From contig QVOM02000070.1 in the NCBI GenBank assembly GCA_003586115.2, forward strand, positions 1,012,189-1,076,188: DNA of 64,000 bases, written 5' to 3'. The position numbers and the translations under genes are program-made. Numbering within the stretch: the stretch's first letter is position 1; each line of letters starts with the position of its first letter. The DNA comes from Salvator merianae (taxonomy: Eukaryota; Chordata; Lepidosauria; Squamata; Teiidae). The notes under the pieces were generated by a model, which was not told the origin of the DNA, did not search any database, and worked only from the letters and a program-made list of their open reading frames with translations. Of this stretch, positions 11,171-22,990 are shown in pieces.

Positions 11171-11821
11171 AGCCTCACTCAAGGGTTTTAGCTAGTGAGC
11201 CTGAAACAAGAGATCTTCCCTCCTGAGATGAAGCTGATGAGGTTGCTGACCTAACCTGTGCTCAACACTGGTGACAGGACATTAGGAGGCAGCGGTTTAG
11301 GCTAGACTGCAGAAGTATTCAGACTGCAGCCCTCCAGTTGTTTCTGAGTGACAGAACAATTTCCATCATGCATCATCAATGGCTAGATGGGCTGGGGCCG
11401 ATGGGAGCTGCCATTCAAGAATTGCTGGAGAGATGCAGTTTGACCACCCCGGGCTAGTGGGTAAAGAGCACATCACATGTCACAACAGCTTGGTCAAGTT
11501 AGGGTTGGCATATGGGCAAGGGGGCAATAATGGAAGTGGTCCAGTTGCTTCTGTTGCTCCTCAGGCACAGTATCAGGGACTTGCTGGAGAGGCTGGCCCA
11601 AGAGGATTCTGGGAAGCAGCCTGCTTAGCTAGAGTCCCAAACGTTGATTGCTCAGAGGAAAACTCTGAGAAGCTAGCTGGCTCCCAGCTGGGAAAAGGGG
11701 ATGCCCATGGAGTTAACAAGCAGCCTGAGATTCAGGCATGGGGGAATCACCTCAATGGGGGGCAGATACTTGTCTGCTGGTAGCAACCCTGTAGGTGTTT
11801 CCTGATATGTGAGAAAGTTAG

Positions 11822-12078
11822 GCTGCCTCCAGACTTCACTTACTTATTCCGCTATTTCTGGATATTCCTGAACAAAGTACTCCTGGGATTATTTCACTTT
11901 GCCCAGACATTAGGTTGATATTCCACATTTTAGCAAGTCATATAGCAACACAACGCCTTAAACCCAGGATATTGGGTCTATATTCCAGGACTGTATCAAG
12001 AGCACTGTAATTACATCTGGCAAATCAAACAGTATTACAAAATAATTACAGGGTTTTGACCCTGTCTGGATGCAGCCT
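11822..12078. mobile_element. Hairpin MITE with CTGCCTCCAGAC/GTCTGGATGCAGCC ends
   Basis: Begins GGCTGCCTCCAGACTTCACTTACTTATTCC and ends CCTGTCTGGATGCAGCC, near-inverted termini. Same family as 16198-16346. Confidence 0.65.
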
Positions 12079-12194
12079 TAGGCATTATGGGAAGCTTGGA
12101 AATCAAAGACCTGCTGTTTATCCATGTGATTGTTGTTAGGTACCATCCAATCAGAGGATGACTCTGGGTGGAGGATGACAGGGACATATTCATA

Positions 12195-12310
12195 TAGTTT
12201 TCTTGGCAGATGCAGAAGAGATTTGCCTTTTTTCCCTAGGAACAGGCCAGAGATTGAACCTGTGATCTTCTGCTTTCCATGCCGTTTCTCTGTCAGCACC
12301 TTCCTGGCCA
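12195..12310 (-). mobile_element. tRNA-derived SINE
   Basis: Reads in reverse: GTTTTCTTGGCAGATGCAGAAG, then AGATTGAACC (reverse B-box), then a degraded A-box side. Same family as 58590-58750. Confidence 0.6.
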
Positions 12311-13934
12311 GCAATATCCAGCAGCTCCTAAAAGCAGAATATGTAATCTGATCATCTAAGGCTGTATTCAGACATAACAAAAGGGGCGCCTCAGAGGCAC
12401 CTCACAGAGACAGTGTGTGGCCCTTGTGTCCCCAATCTTCTCTAATCCACCTTTTCTAGCATGAGGAAAGGGAGGGGCAGACTGGTGTGTGAACAATCCC
12501 ACCTCAAGGCCTTCTCTAATCTGCCTCAGAGGCGCCTCAGAGATGCTTTTGTGTGTGTGTGTTTGTTCACAGCCTAAGCATCTATTTAAAAGTCTGCTGG
12601 CTGAGTTTGGCAATGTGTTATTTTTTTCTGCCTAGTCTTTCTGCCTTAGTGTGGTTTCTTCCAGGCTTAAGGGAAGACACCTCACATGCCTGAGGTGGCT
12701 GGCTTGTTCTGCCAACTGGCAGGACCGGCCTTATGTCCTCCATGGTACACTGCTGCGTCTGGAACTCTGTCATTTATTGTTTCCCTGTGTCAGAGAGCTG
12801 CCTTGGGCATGTTATGTGGAAAGGCGGCATATCAGCAAACAGTGCTGGGGAGGATAATTGAAGGAAAAGGTCTTATGCTGAACTAAATCCTTTGTCCATT
12901 GAGATGGCAGTCTTCCACTGTGGTGGTTCTGAAATGTTGTTTGACGACTACTGGCGTCATCCCTGCCGACTGGTTACGAGTTGTAGTCCAACTGCATTTA
13001 GGAACCTAAATTTGGTAGCCACTGGATTTCATTGAGCGGAAGCCATTCTCTAGGGTTTAGACCAGGTTCTTTCCACGTCAAATTGCAAGGGAATGAACCC
13101 AGACCGTTCTGATAATTTCCCAAGGAGCTTGGCCCTTCCTCACGCGGAAAACACAGCAGGTTGGGAAAGTCAATGGTTAAGTTTTCCCATAGCTGTGCCG
13201 TGAGGTTTCCACTTCCTGGCCTTGCTCCACAATGGAATTCCAGAACAGTGACGCACCACTGATTCAGGAAATTGAGGGAGGTGACCGCTTTGCCATCAGA
13301 ACAGCGGAGTTGCAAAGCCTTGTCACAAAGGCAATCCACCTTTCTCCTGGGGCTTCTGAGTCAAAAGGGACTGTAAGTTCCTTTCTAGAGGCAGGGAGTG
13401 AGGGGAACACTTCCTCCTAACCGGCCTTGGGAAGAGTTTCTTTTTCTGGAGGTCAACTCCCAGCCGTTCACTAAACTCTGCTTCTTTTGCAGGCATCTGC
13501 AGATGTCTTCAAGAACAAAGCTGATTTGCCCAGCTGCTCATTCCTCCGGATTTCACATAATGCCAAGTGGCTTACACTGGCACTGGTGGGACTGAGGATG
13601 GAGCAGCAAGCAGTAGGTGGAATCAGAGTCCATTTGAGGCTGAGTTAATGGAAGGGAGAAAGATAGACTATGCAACTATTAAAGGTGCAGGGTCCCTAAA
13701 TTCCCATCTTCTGCACAACTTCCATAGGCACAAGAGCCTGACCTGTTTTTCCATTTGCTGGGCCTACTAGTCGGTTCCATTTGTTGCAGATTAATGCACG
13801 GTTTAGCTACTCATGGATTATAACATGTGTGAAGGGGCCTGACAGAGTGAATTCAAGCTACGATTCTATTGCCATGTCATCCTGAAGAACACAAGCCCTT
13901 CTTGCCTGGTTGATAAAGAAACCATTCCACAGCA

Positions 13935-14041
13935 AGAATCATAGAATCATAGAATCATAGAATCATAGAATCATAGAATCATAGAATCATAGAATCATAG
14001 AATCATAGAGTTGGAAGGGACCTCCAGGGTCATCAAGAGGA
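13935..14041 (-). mobile_element. CR1 LINE 3' end with expanded (AGAATCAT)n octamer tail
   Basis: About nine perfect 8-bp units (13935-14009) run into GTTGGAAGGGACCTCCAGGGTCATC, the classic CR1 3' end in reverse. Confidence 0.92.
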
Positions 14042-14217
14042 TTACAGAAAACCGTCACTCAGTCTAACCCAAAGCCTGTCTGGTCCTGCATATTGTTTCT
14101 TATGATGGCCAGCTAGCTGGGTATCAGAACCAACAAGCAGGACAAGAGGGCATCATGGCCAGGACCAGTCCAAGTTACTCTAAGTGAAATGCAACTTGTC
14201 TGCCCTCAAGCTCTGAT

Positions 14218-14340
14218 TTATTTGTTTGTTTGTTTGTTTTATGTATTTGTAGAACTTATATCTTGCCCTTCACCCAAAGGTCCCAGGGCGGGTCACAATA
14301 ATAAAAAATAAAATAGATAAAATATTCTTAAACTTATTTA
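14218..14340. repeat. LINE-tail-like repeat
   Basis: TTTGTTTGTTTGTTTG, then CTTGCCCTTCACCCAAAGGTCCCAGGGCGGGTCACAATAATAAAAA, a common LINE (L2/CR1-like) 3' end in reverse; a related piece is at 18120-18210. Confidence 0.5.
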
Positions 14341-15447
14341 AAATATGTTGGCACTAGGAGTGTGCAAAACGCTGTTTTGAGTGCTTTATGAAGCATTTGA
14401 AATAGCCACGCCCCTTTTATCTGAGGGTCCAAGTTTGCTAGGTACAACATCTAACCTCAAGATGACCACTTAACCTCTGCTCTCCTTGCTCCTGATTGAC
14501 CTTCTCAGCCTTTTTGGAGTCTGGGGGGGCTGGGCCACCCACTGTTATATTGGGTTGCATGATAAGGCCATGAGGTGGCCCAGTGCAATTTCAGACCTGC
14601 CCAAACTTCTCTCACCTCTGCCAGACCTCTGATAAAGTATTGTTACTCTTTTGAAGCCAGGCAGGAGCTGGGAAAAGCTTCCACATGCCTGAAATCACAT
14701 TGGGCTGCAGAAGAAATATCTCCAGGCTGTGAAAAACATCTGGGAACAGCAGCCCAGAGCAAAGTGAGCTGACATAAGTCTTCACTTTGCTCTAAAACCA
14801 AGTTTGTTTGGTGGTCCATCTTGCAAACTCAGCCCTCCTATAAGAGGGCTGCGACCGTTGCCAATGTGCCATAAAGCTTTCAACAGAATTGTTGTGCAGA
14901 TACACAATGTGGACAAGAAAGCTGTATACACCTGCTCCACCTGCTCCACCAGCATCACTATCCTAGCCGTGCCTTCTGTGGCAGTATTGCCTTAAAAGAG
15001 AACATAACAAGAGCAGGCAGATGTATCAACCAAAATTGGTTCCTGATCTGCACTTCTATTGATATTAAATAGAAGGTGGAGAAAGCTAGCTATCCAGATT
15101 GACCACCTGGTTCTCCCCAGTGGCCACCTCTGGTCTGTGATCCCATGGCATCTTGTAGTGGCATTCTGCCAGGGGTGGAGCAGCTGTATATAGCCATCAT
15201 TACTGCCAGGTAGGATGACCAGATGGGAAGCTGAACAGGGCTCCTGCACCATCAATAGCTGCATAGAAAAGGAAGCCTCAACAGATGTAGCTTGTCATAC
15301 AGGCAAGAGCTGCTTAAATTATGGTTATGTCTCCACAGGCCATCCAAAGTACATTAAAGAGCATTGAAATCTGTCCGTTCCCACAGGAGGTTATCCAGTG
15401 AAGGGGCTTGAGGGGGCATGGAGGGGTATCCCTTCAAGACGTGTGGA

Positions 15448-15700
15448 GGAATACAAGAACATAAAAAGGAGCCCTGCTGGATCAGGCCACGTCCCATCTA
15501 GTCTAGCATCCTGTTTCACACAGTGGCCCACCAATTGCTTTTGGGCATTCTTAAGCAGAAGACAAAGGGAAAACGTTCACCTGCTCTCAACTTCCTCCCA
15601 GTGGGCTTCAGAGGTATCCTGTCTGTCTCTCCACATGAAGGTGGTACCTGGGCTTCCATTCTAGTAGCCATTGATACACCTGTCCTCCATGAAATGACCT
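15448..15700 (-). mobile_element. CR1-type LINE 3' tail
   Basis: AAGAACATAAAAAGGAGCCCTGCTGGATCAGGCC with the tail at left; continues through CATCCTGTTTCACACAGTGGCCCACCAATTGC to CCATTGATACACCTG. Confidence 0.78.
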
Positions 15701-16197
15701 AATGTCTTTGTTCTGAATTTTTGACCAGCCCAAAGATAGTCCCTTGATCAGTAGTTAAGCAGAAGCTAACATACTGGCCTGACCTGTCTCAGATGCACAC
15801 TTTTGTGGATTACTTTCCCATCATCCAGAGGAGAGTATTTCAGAACAAGTCTGGGCCCCAGTTGGGGTTTACAGAAAAGCTTGTGCCTGATATCCTTCTC
15901 TACAACCCCGACACCCCCCCCCCCCGAGTTCCCCTGGCGCCAGGGTGCTGCAAATTCCTTTCACATACTGAAAGCAGAAGTCTCTACAGAGCTGAGCAGA
16001 CATTTCTGCAGGCACCATTGGTGGGAGATAATTATAATCAGATACAAAGACTTTCACAGCAAGGGGAAGAGAGTTGTGTGGTTTGTTTCTTTGTTTCAGG
16101 CCTTTTTTGCATACAAGAGTTTGCGCTCTTTGCCTTTGGTCTAGCAGGTTAGCAATGCAATCTTCCTAACCATTTCTCCTCAGAAGTAATTAGCTCC

Positions 16198-16346
16198 ATC
16201 CAGACATCGTTTATTTATTCCACTATATTTGGATATTCCAGAAAAAACAAACCCTGAATATTCTAGAATGAAGCCTGGCTATTCCAGAATATTCCAGAAT
16301 ATCCAAATATAGTGGAATGGGTAAGCAATGTCTGGATGCAGCCTAA
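16198..16346. mobile_element. Hairpin MITE, nearly complete palindrome
   Basis: CATCCAGACATCG...TTTATTCCACTATATTTGGATATTCCAG is mirrored by CTGGAATA(TTCCAGAA)TATCCAAATATAGTGGAATGG...GTCTGGATGCAGC. The arms are about 60 bp, and the centre holds CAGAATATTCCAGAATA-type repeats. Confidence 0.8.
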
Positions 16347-16649
16347 GTCTCATTGCAAACAGTAGAGTTTCATCCTAGGAAAAAGGGTCAGGGCTGTAAC
16401 CCAGATTAATTTAGTGGGTTAGGCTAATGGCCTACAGCAAACTGTTGCAGTCAGTGTGAAAAGGAGAAGTTCTTCAGCAGTGCTCTGCCTGAGCTTGCAA
16501 AACAGTGCCTTCAAAGCTCTCCCTCCCAGATTTATCCACCTCCAGAATATGGAAAGCTTTGCCATCTTGATCCCAACAGTAGCATTCTTATTCCTCCAAC
16601 TGCCACCATCTTGCTTGAGTGAAGTAGGGAAGCAACTGACCCAGTCCAG

Positions 16650-17060
16650 ATGGAGGAAATATAGTGCCACTATGTCTGCACTATAGTGGGAGCACCACAC
16701 TTATCTGTGGCAACTCCACCATAGCCCTGCCATACTCCCCTCTAAATCCCACTATAGTCTATTGCAGGAAAACCGGACTCTGATGGCGGGCTTTCCCAAA
16801 ATAGCGCTATAACGTACAGTCTGGAGGGAGCTGCTGTTCCGGAAGTGTCCACCGTGCATGTGCGGGGGCTGAAACAGACAGCCGTATGTGTGTGGAGGTC
16901 TTGGTTGCGCACTTCCACACATAATTCCTGCCGGCGAAATACCTGGATATGCGCTTTACTAAAATGCATCCAAACACTGCTGCTCCCTGCACTGTCTAGA
17001 TAACAAGTGATAATTCCGGAAAGGCTCTACTCTGGAATATCATTGGTAAGTGATGCGTCT
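16650..17060. repeat. Modular DNA-element copy
   Basis: Second copy of the 10770-11170 arrangement; includes a palindromic ATAGTGCCACTATG and CACTATAGTGGGA core and the GAAATACCTGGATATGCGC module. Confidence 0.55.
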
Positions 17061-17309
17061 GGCCAGTATCTGGAAACAGGCACATTTTCCCTCCTTATTT
17101 CCCTCTCCTCACATGTTGCCTCCACCCTGCAACAGTACGGAGGCACGGAGGCTCCATGAACAGTGATCGCGTGCTTCCAGTGCCGGTTACAAACACCCAC
17201 CCTTAAAGCCATGGGCTGCCACTGCTTGAAACAGAACTTGGGGCTGGTGACGGTCTGGACACATCCATGCAGTTTTTGTTTTTGTTTAGAAACAATGGCC
17301 GAGGTGTTT

Positions 17310-17390
17310 GCCACTTCTTCTCGAGAGAGATGCTTGGGACTGGACCTGGGACCTTCTGTGTGCAGAAGTTGGTGGTCTATCAATGCTAGG
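17310..17390 (-). mobile_element. tRNA-derived SINE fragment
   Basis: GAGAGATGCTTGGGACTGGACCTGGGACCTTCTG in reverse carries a B-box-like GGTCCCAGGTCCAGTCC; resembles the fragment at 735-835. Confidence 0.45.
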
Positions 17391-17489
17391 GTGGCCAGTT
17401 GGGAAGGAAGGCAGGACTCCTACATCCTTCATAGTTACATAGAAGATGTGGCTTCTCATTTAGGCAATACCTGTCAAATTTTTCTCTTG

Positions 17490-18070
17490 CATGCACCTAT
17501 TAAAGGTGCAGTGTCCTTGCCTTTCTGCCTTTTAGGAAAGAAAGGTGCAAGTGCCCTGCAATTTCCTCTTCTGTGCAAGGCTGCCTCCAGAGGGCAGGAG
17601 GAAAATGTGGGCTCTTCTGGGGGTCCCACGACTGTCTCTCACCACCTCTGTCAGACAGCAGGGCAACGTCGCAGGGCAAGTGGGCCTTTACTTGTCTGGA
17701 TGCTTGCTCCCGAGATGGCGAGGTACATACATCTGGGTATTTTGATGGCATGAAATACCTGGAAGTGTGTAATCGTCACACCCGGCACATGTGCAGTGGC
17801 CATTTCTGGCCCGGTTTGGCCTCGCACGTGCACGTGGCTATTTCCAAGATGGCGGCTCCCAGAAGTAACCACCCAGACAAGATATGTTCTATTGCTATAT
17901 AGGGAAAACGCTGATTTGGACTTGTTTTCTCCACAATAACGATTTTGCAGAATTTCATCCAGTATCCCAGGGCTATTTTGGGATTCCTACAGACCTGAGT
18001 GGCAATCCCATCATAGTGTCAGGATAATCATGGGTTATAGACTCTGTCTGGACGCAGCCCAGCTCTCTTA
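17490..18070. repeat. Modular DNA-element copy
   Basis: Contains CTGCCTCCAGAGGGCAGGAGG, GAAATACCTGGAAGTGTG, CACACCCGGCACATGTGCAGTGGCC and GTCTGGACGCAGCCC. These are the same modules as 38700-39070, 51290-51540 and 62460-62930. Confidence 0.55.
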
Positions 18071-18268
18071 AAGAACTGTTCTCTCTTTCCATCAGGTCAT
18101 CTTATCTGCTATTGAACTTTATTTCTCCCAGCGTTTAGTTATTTATTTGCATTTCTATCCTGCCCTATACCTGAAGGTCCCAGCAATAAAAAACAAGATG
18201 TAAAATGGTGAATAGTGATTCAGGCTGCCTAGTTTGACAAGAGGCAATGTTAACCACACGGTTGTAAT

Positions 18269-18288
18269 CTTTCTTTCTTCCTTTCTTC

Positions 18289-18331
<43 letters not shown>

Positions 18332-18333
18332 TA
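18269..18333. repeat. (TTTC)n microsatellite
   Basis: Long pyrimidine tract with perfect TTTC repeats after a short TTTCTTCC start; the open frame on the other strand (KERKKERKKER) is an artefact of it. Confidence 0.97.
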
Positions 18334-19187
18334 TGGTACCTGAGGCCTCTTCTAGGCTCTGTTGGGGAAGCGAAGCAACTTCTCCTTTTCTTATCGCCTT
18401 TTGCTGTCAAAACAAACTTGTGTTGCTTGCAAATGAGGAAGTGAAGCTGAATTCACCGTAGGCTTTCAAATCCAGATATTTGCTCAGTCATAAAACAAAG
18501 GGCCTTCCCACACTTGCTTGGTATACCAGAACAAGCTACTTGGTAGTAGTTCTTGCACATGAGACTTGTGCCATTCTGGTGCAAAACTGTCCTAAGGGCT
18601 CCCTATTGTGGTTTAGCAGTGGACCTCTTTGAAAAGTTCTGCAAACATGCTAATCCTGTTTGTTCCAGTCCAAACATCAATGCTTCTGCACCAGGCCCAT
18701 AACAAGGAAAACCCCACAGTCCCATCTACAAAGCTTGCGTAAGCTGCGAAGATCGGGTTGTGGTGTTTTCCATTGTTCCTTGTACAAGCTTCGAAGATGA
18801 ATAAAAATTGGTTGGCTTTCCCAAAGTCCCAAGCTCATGCGCACCTCTCTCCTTTCCCAACCTTTCATTTTTGACTTTTTTTCTGAAATAAAAACTCAAC
18901 ACAAACCTTAATTTTATTGAGTTGGTTTTTAAGGACAGGTTCTTGTGTTTCCTCCATGATGGCCTTTAGGGTGGAGAAGTCTGCCCTTATTGGCACATCC
19001 CATCCTAATTGCACCTAATGCAATAAAGGCACCCTCAGAGCTCTCTGCCCCATTGTTCTGAGACACCACTTTCTCAGATTGCAAGGATGGATACATAGCA
19101 GGATGTGTGTGGCTGCGTGAGATGGAAATACCCTCTGGTTGCGCCTTTGTCACTCCATTTCTCACAGGTGGATGTCACTACTATTTG

Positions 19188-19506
19188 GCACTGAATAAGG
19201 ATGTGCACAAACTAAAGTCATGTGCTCAGCTCAAAGGGAAATTGAACAAGTACTTGCTCTTGAACTGGTCTGAAAATAAGAAATACCATTTTTTCCTTTG
19301 ACAAAAGCCCTTTTCAAGGGCAAAAACACAGGAAATGTGAACTGTTTGATGGACTAGTTCGTGTCTGCGAGTGGGGGACTAGTTCAGTTTGACCAAATGT
19401 TTGGATATTCGAACAGAATGTTCGGTTCAGTGCAATCATTCATGGACTATCTGGTTCATTGCAAACCACACATCAACTGAATTAGTTCAGCGCGTCTAGC
19501 ACTGAA
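19188..19506. mobile_element. hAT-type MITE, second copy, older
   Basis: The element 19196-19498 starts TAAGGATGTGCACAAA, like the one at 5181, and is flanked by perfect GCACTGAA repeats (19188-19195 and 19499-19506). The right terminus is decayed (GCGCGTCTA against the expected GCACATCCTTA). The interior differs (GTTCAGTTTGACC words). Confidence 0.75.
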
Positions 19507-19834
19507 GCATGATGCTAGGAGCTTGCAAGTAATGGAAGGAACAGGAAGACTGGTGGCAGTGGCATTGCTAAAGGGACATGCTAGGGCCACCGCAGAGGAG
19601 GAGGGCACTAAATTATTTGTATGCACAAGGTAGGTGGCCCTTCATAGGACACAACAGACCATTAGATCTGCCTTGCTGTTAGCTAGCAGGGGAACTTCCA
19701 TTTTTGAATGACTCTAATGGTAAACAGCTTAGTAAGCCATTTTAGAGACTTAGAAAAAAATCAAAATAATGTTCTTCGTACTTGCAGGAATAGAAGGTGT
19801 AGTCCCTATAGTGGCTAATGGAAGCATGCTCTTT

Positions 19835-19995
19835 GTGGCTGTAACTCAGCCATAAAAGCAACTGTGTGGAAAGCAGAAGGTTACAGGTTCGATCCCTGCA
19901 TCTTCAAAGAAGAAGAAGATGGAGCAAGCTGCTACCATTTCCTTGCCAAGGAAACTGCACATGGTATCCATGTCATCAGTCAACCCTCCATTTAG
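19835..19995 (+). mobile_element. tRNA-derived SINE
   Basis: GGCTGTAACTCAGCCATAAAAG (A-box side), GGTTACAGGTTCGATCCCTGC (B-box), then CATTTCCTTGCCAAGGAAACTGCA and CATCAGTCAACC. Confidence 0.7.
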
Positions 19996-20574
19996 AGGGT
20001 AGTTCAAGTTTCCATTTCAATGCCCTTAACCTGGACTTTGGCTGGACATTCCCACAGATTGCAGATGTCTTTTGAGCAGGCAACCATCCTACCTAATGTT
20101 CCATCTTGAAGGAGTACTGAACAGCAATGCATGGAATAAACGGAACAAGGAGATACACCCAAACTCTCAACTTTTGCCCTGGAAAAATGGGACAAAACTC
20201 CTATACGTTTCATTCGGTTGCCTTCTCAAGAGCAGGCAGGTTCTTGGGAGTGACAAGTGGTGATTGGGGCAATCCCCATTCCTTGGAGTGAACAGGGCTT
20301 TCCTGTGCAGCAAGGAATGACACTATCCTCAAACATTGCCTTCCTGTTACCCACACCTGAATATGCCTGCTCTCAAGGAGGCAGATAGTTAAAGGTGCAA
20401 AGTCACTTTGTCCCAGTTATATTGATGGAAATATACAAGTTAAGAGTTTGGCTTCTATGACGTGTTGGCTAGAAGAATTTCTGCCTTTTGTTGGCTGGGA
20501 GGTTAAGAAGATATGATGGATGCAAAGTCTTATGTCTGAAGGGCACTGGGAAACAACTGGAGATGGGAAGGTAC

Positions 20575-20765
20575 AGCCTCCAGGGTGGAGAGACAGGCAG
20601 GATGCCTCTAAAGGCCATTTGCAAGGAGTCAAGAGCACGTAAGTGTTTTGCCCTCGTCTTCTGCTTGAGAATGCCCAGAAGCAAATGGGAGGCCACTGTG
20701 TGAGACAGGATGCTGGGCTAGATGGGCCATGGCCCAATCCAGCAGGACTCTTCTTATGTTCTTAT
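20575..20765 (+). mobile_element. CR1-type tail, tandem copy 1 of 3
   Basis: GGGTGGAGAGACAGGCAGGATGCCTCTAAAGGCC ... GATGGGCCATGGCCCAATCCAGCAGGACTCTTCTTATGTTCTTAT. Confidence 0.8.
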
Positions 20766-20955
20766 CTAGAATGGATGCCTAGGTACCTCCTCAAGGTTGG
20801 AGAGGCAGGCAGGCTGCCTCTAAAGGCCATGAGCAGGGGAAGGTTTTGCCTTTATATTCCGCTTGAGAATGCTCAGAAGCAACTGGTGGGGCACTGTGTG
20901 AGACGGGATGCTGCACTAGATGGGCCATAGTCCAATCCACAGGGCTTCTCTTAAT
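20766..20955 (+). mobile_element. CR1-type tail, tandem copy 2 of 3
   Basis: Repeats the same order as copy 1, from TAGAATGGATGCCTAGGTACC to CCAATCCACAGGGCTTCTCTTA. Confidence 0.78.
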
Positions 20956-21200
20956 TCATGGAGGGCAGGTGTATCAAAGGCTATTGGAACTGATGCCTAG
21001 GTAACTCCTACATGTTGGAGAGACAGGCTGGATGCCTCTAAAGGGTATTTGCAGGGAGTCAGGAGCAGGTGAAGGTTTTCCCTTTTGTCTTCTGCTTGAG
21101 ATGCTCAGAAGCAGTTGGTGGATCACTGTGGGAGGCAGGATGTTGGACTAGATGGGCTGTGGCCTAACTCAGCAGGTATCCTCTTATGTCCTTGTGAAGG
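20956..21200 (+). mobile_element. CR1-type tail, tandem copy 3 of 3
   Basis: From TTCATGGAGGGCAGGTGTATC to CCTAACTCAGCAGGTATCCTCTTATGTCCTTGTG. Confidence 0.78.
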
Positions 21201-21618
21201 CTATAAATAACCCCTCCTCCTCTTCCAAAACTGGTTCCAGAAGCAGCCAAAGCAGGGCCACACAAAACCTCATTTGCTGGCTGTGACCTGATATGCAGGT
21301 GACTGGGTTAGGGTTCCACTGAGCACATGCAAGATTTTCCAGCCCCACTCAATCTAGAAACCACAGGAAATATAATGTGCGTTGGACGAGTTACTTTCTA
21401 ATTTAGTCTCTTCTGACATAAAGAATGTGATAGACTTGTTAAGTAGAACGGCTGTAGATACAATACTCCACCGTTTAAGCATTATAGAAATACTGGACAT
21501 GCCACCGATGAAAACCTGTTTGGGGTCAAAACATGCCTGGCATCATAAAAAATAGAACAGGCGATGCCAAGGCTATATCTATGCTTTGGCAGAATGTAAG
21601 CGTTAGCAGACGGTTTCA

Positions 21619-22213
21619 ATCTCATTTGTAGTCATTTTGGGCTGTTATGCCATGTTCTATAGTTCTTCTGAGAACCTAAGCTTTCAGACATAGGGTGTGA
21701 TCAGACGGGCTAATTCGGGCGAATTCCGGTCGCTCAGAGGGCGGGCATTCCAAACGGATCGTCTTCACGTCGCCCCGAGGCCCCACGGCAGCGACTTTTC
21801 TGCCAGAAAAAGCGTTCGGAAAAAGCGTCGCTCCGAGAGCTACTGAGAAGCGACTGTAGGAAAAGTCGCTGCGACGGGACCTCGGGGCGATGTGAAGATG
21901 AAGTTACGAGCTTCCAGTCTGGCATGCCCGCCCTCTGAGCGACCAGAAGTCGACCGGAAGTCGCCCGAATTGGCTTGCCAGTTTGGAATGCCCGCCCTCT
22001 GAGCGACTGGAAGTCGCCCGAATTAGCCCGTCTGATCACACCCATAGTCACGATGTCCATCTTCAGAGGGTTTGACTTCTAGAAGAGTCAAAAATAACAG
22101 ATGGAAGTCAAATCCCCTGAAGGGGGACATTGTAACTAGGTCCGAAAGCTTAGGTTCTCAGAAGAACTATAGAACACGGCACAACAGCCCAAAAATGACT
22201 ACAAATGAGATAT
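21619..22213. repeat. Long palindromic DNA element interrupted by a second one
   Basis: The left arm (ATCTCATTTGTAGTCATTTTGGGCTGTTATGCC...CTTTCAGACATA, 21619-21692) is continued at 22047-22085. The right arm is 22098-22213 (GAAGTCAAATCCCC...GACTACAAATGAGAT). The arms pair over about 115 bp with few mismatches. The left arm is split by the 351-bp MITE at 21693-22043. Confidence 0.85.
21693..22043. mobile_element. GC-rich hairpin MITE inserted in the palindrome
   Basis: Ends GGGTGTGATCAGACGGGCTA and TAGCCCGTCTGATCACACCC are perfect inverted repeats. The next bases, including GAGGGCGGGCATTCC and GGAATGCCCGCCCTC, also pair. It is flanked by a 3-bp duplication ATA (21690-21692 and 22044-22046). 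Its GC content is far above the surroundings. Confidence 0.92.
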
Positions 22214-22654
22214 ATCTATGCTTGCTTCTTCATATCTCAGGTACATTGGATAGAAATGGTATATTGTTCATCATTCTGCCATTTTGAGTCTACACAAGTC
22301 TTTAAAACTACATGGTGGATATTAACTCATTTCAGTGAGTGCCTATCTCTATGTGAGAAGATATTTTATTGATAATAAACTTTTCTGGTATTGTGAGGGA
22401 CTGGAATCTTTCATATACATTGGGGGCAAAAATAAAGTTATGTTCTAAGTATTTTACTGCATTTTGCTATTTATTGCTAGGGCTCTTTTTGTTGTATTTA
22501 AGCATAATTTTGAAACCCTGGCATTGGTGTAATGCACTGGATGAAATGTGCTGGGATGTGATTCACATGGATGGATGCAAGATTTCCAATTCTCACCCTG
22601 CCTGTGCTGGATCTAAACTACAGCCCCTGGTGCCCTCTCCCTTGGTTAATTGCA

Positions 22655-22990
22655 ATTTATTACATTTATAGTTTGCCCTATAACCTGAGGCTTCAGGGGA
22701 TAACAATTAACTTACCTATAGATAAAAACAGTACAGTACAAAGATGATAATGTTAACTGCCTCTTTAGCCAAAGGCCTGGGTAAAGTGTGTGCCTCCACC
22801 AACCTCCAGAATCTATACAGGGATAGTGTTTGATACAACCCAGAAGGAAGATCATTCTGCAGCCTGGGGCTACCACAGAAAAGGCCCCTCTCATGAGTCC
22901 CCACCCCTTTAGCTGAAGAGGGTAGTAGCACTGCCAAGAAGGCATTTCCCAGCAGTTATAAATTCATGTGTAGGTTTGTATGGGATGAGA
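22655..22990. repeat. LINE-tail-like repeat
   Basis: Shares TTTAGCCAAAGGC..GGTAAA.TG.GT and a GGAAAGGCCC/GAAAAGGCCC context with 56530-56770; an old LINE 3' region in reverse. Confidence 0.45.

Noticed and set aside
13935..14009. CRISPR-like array
   Set aside because: Perfect 8-bp repeats without spacers; it is the CR1 tail microsatellite in a vertebrate genome.
17163..17753. 196-codon open frame on the plus strand
   Set aside because: Runs through a SINE fragment and modular repeats; nothing protein-like is recognised.
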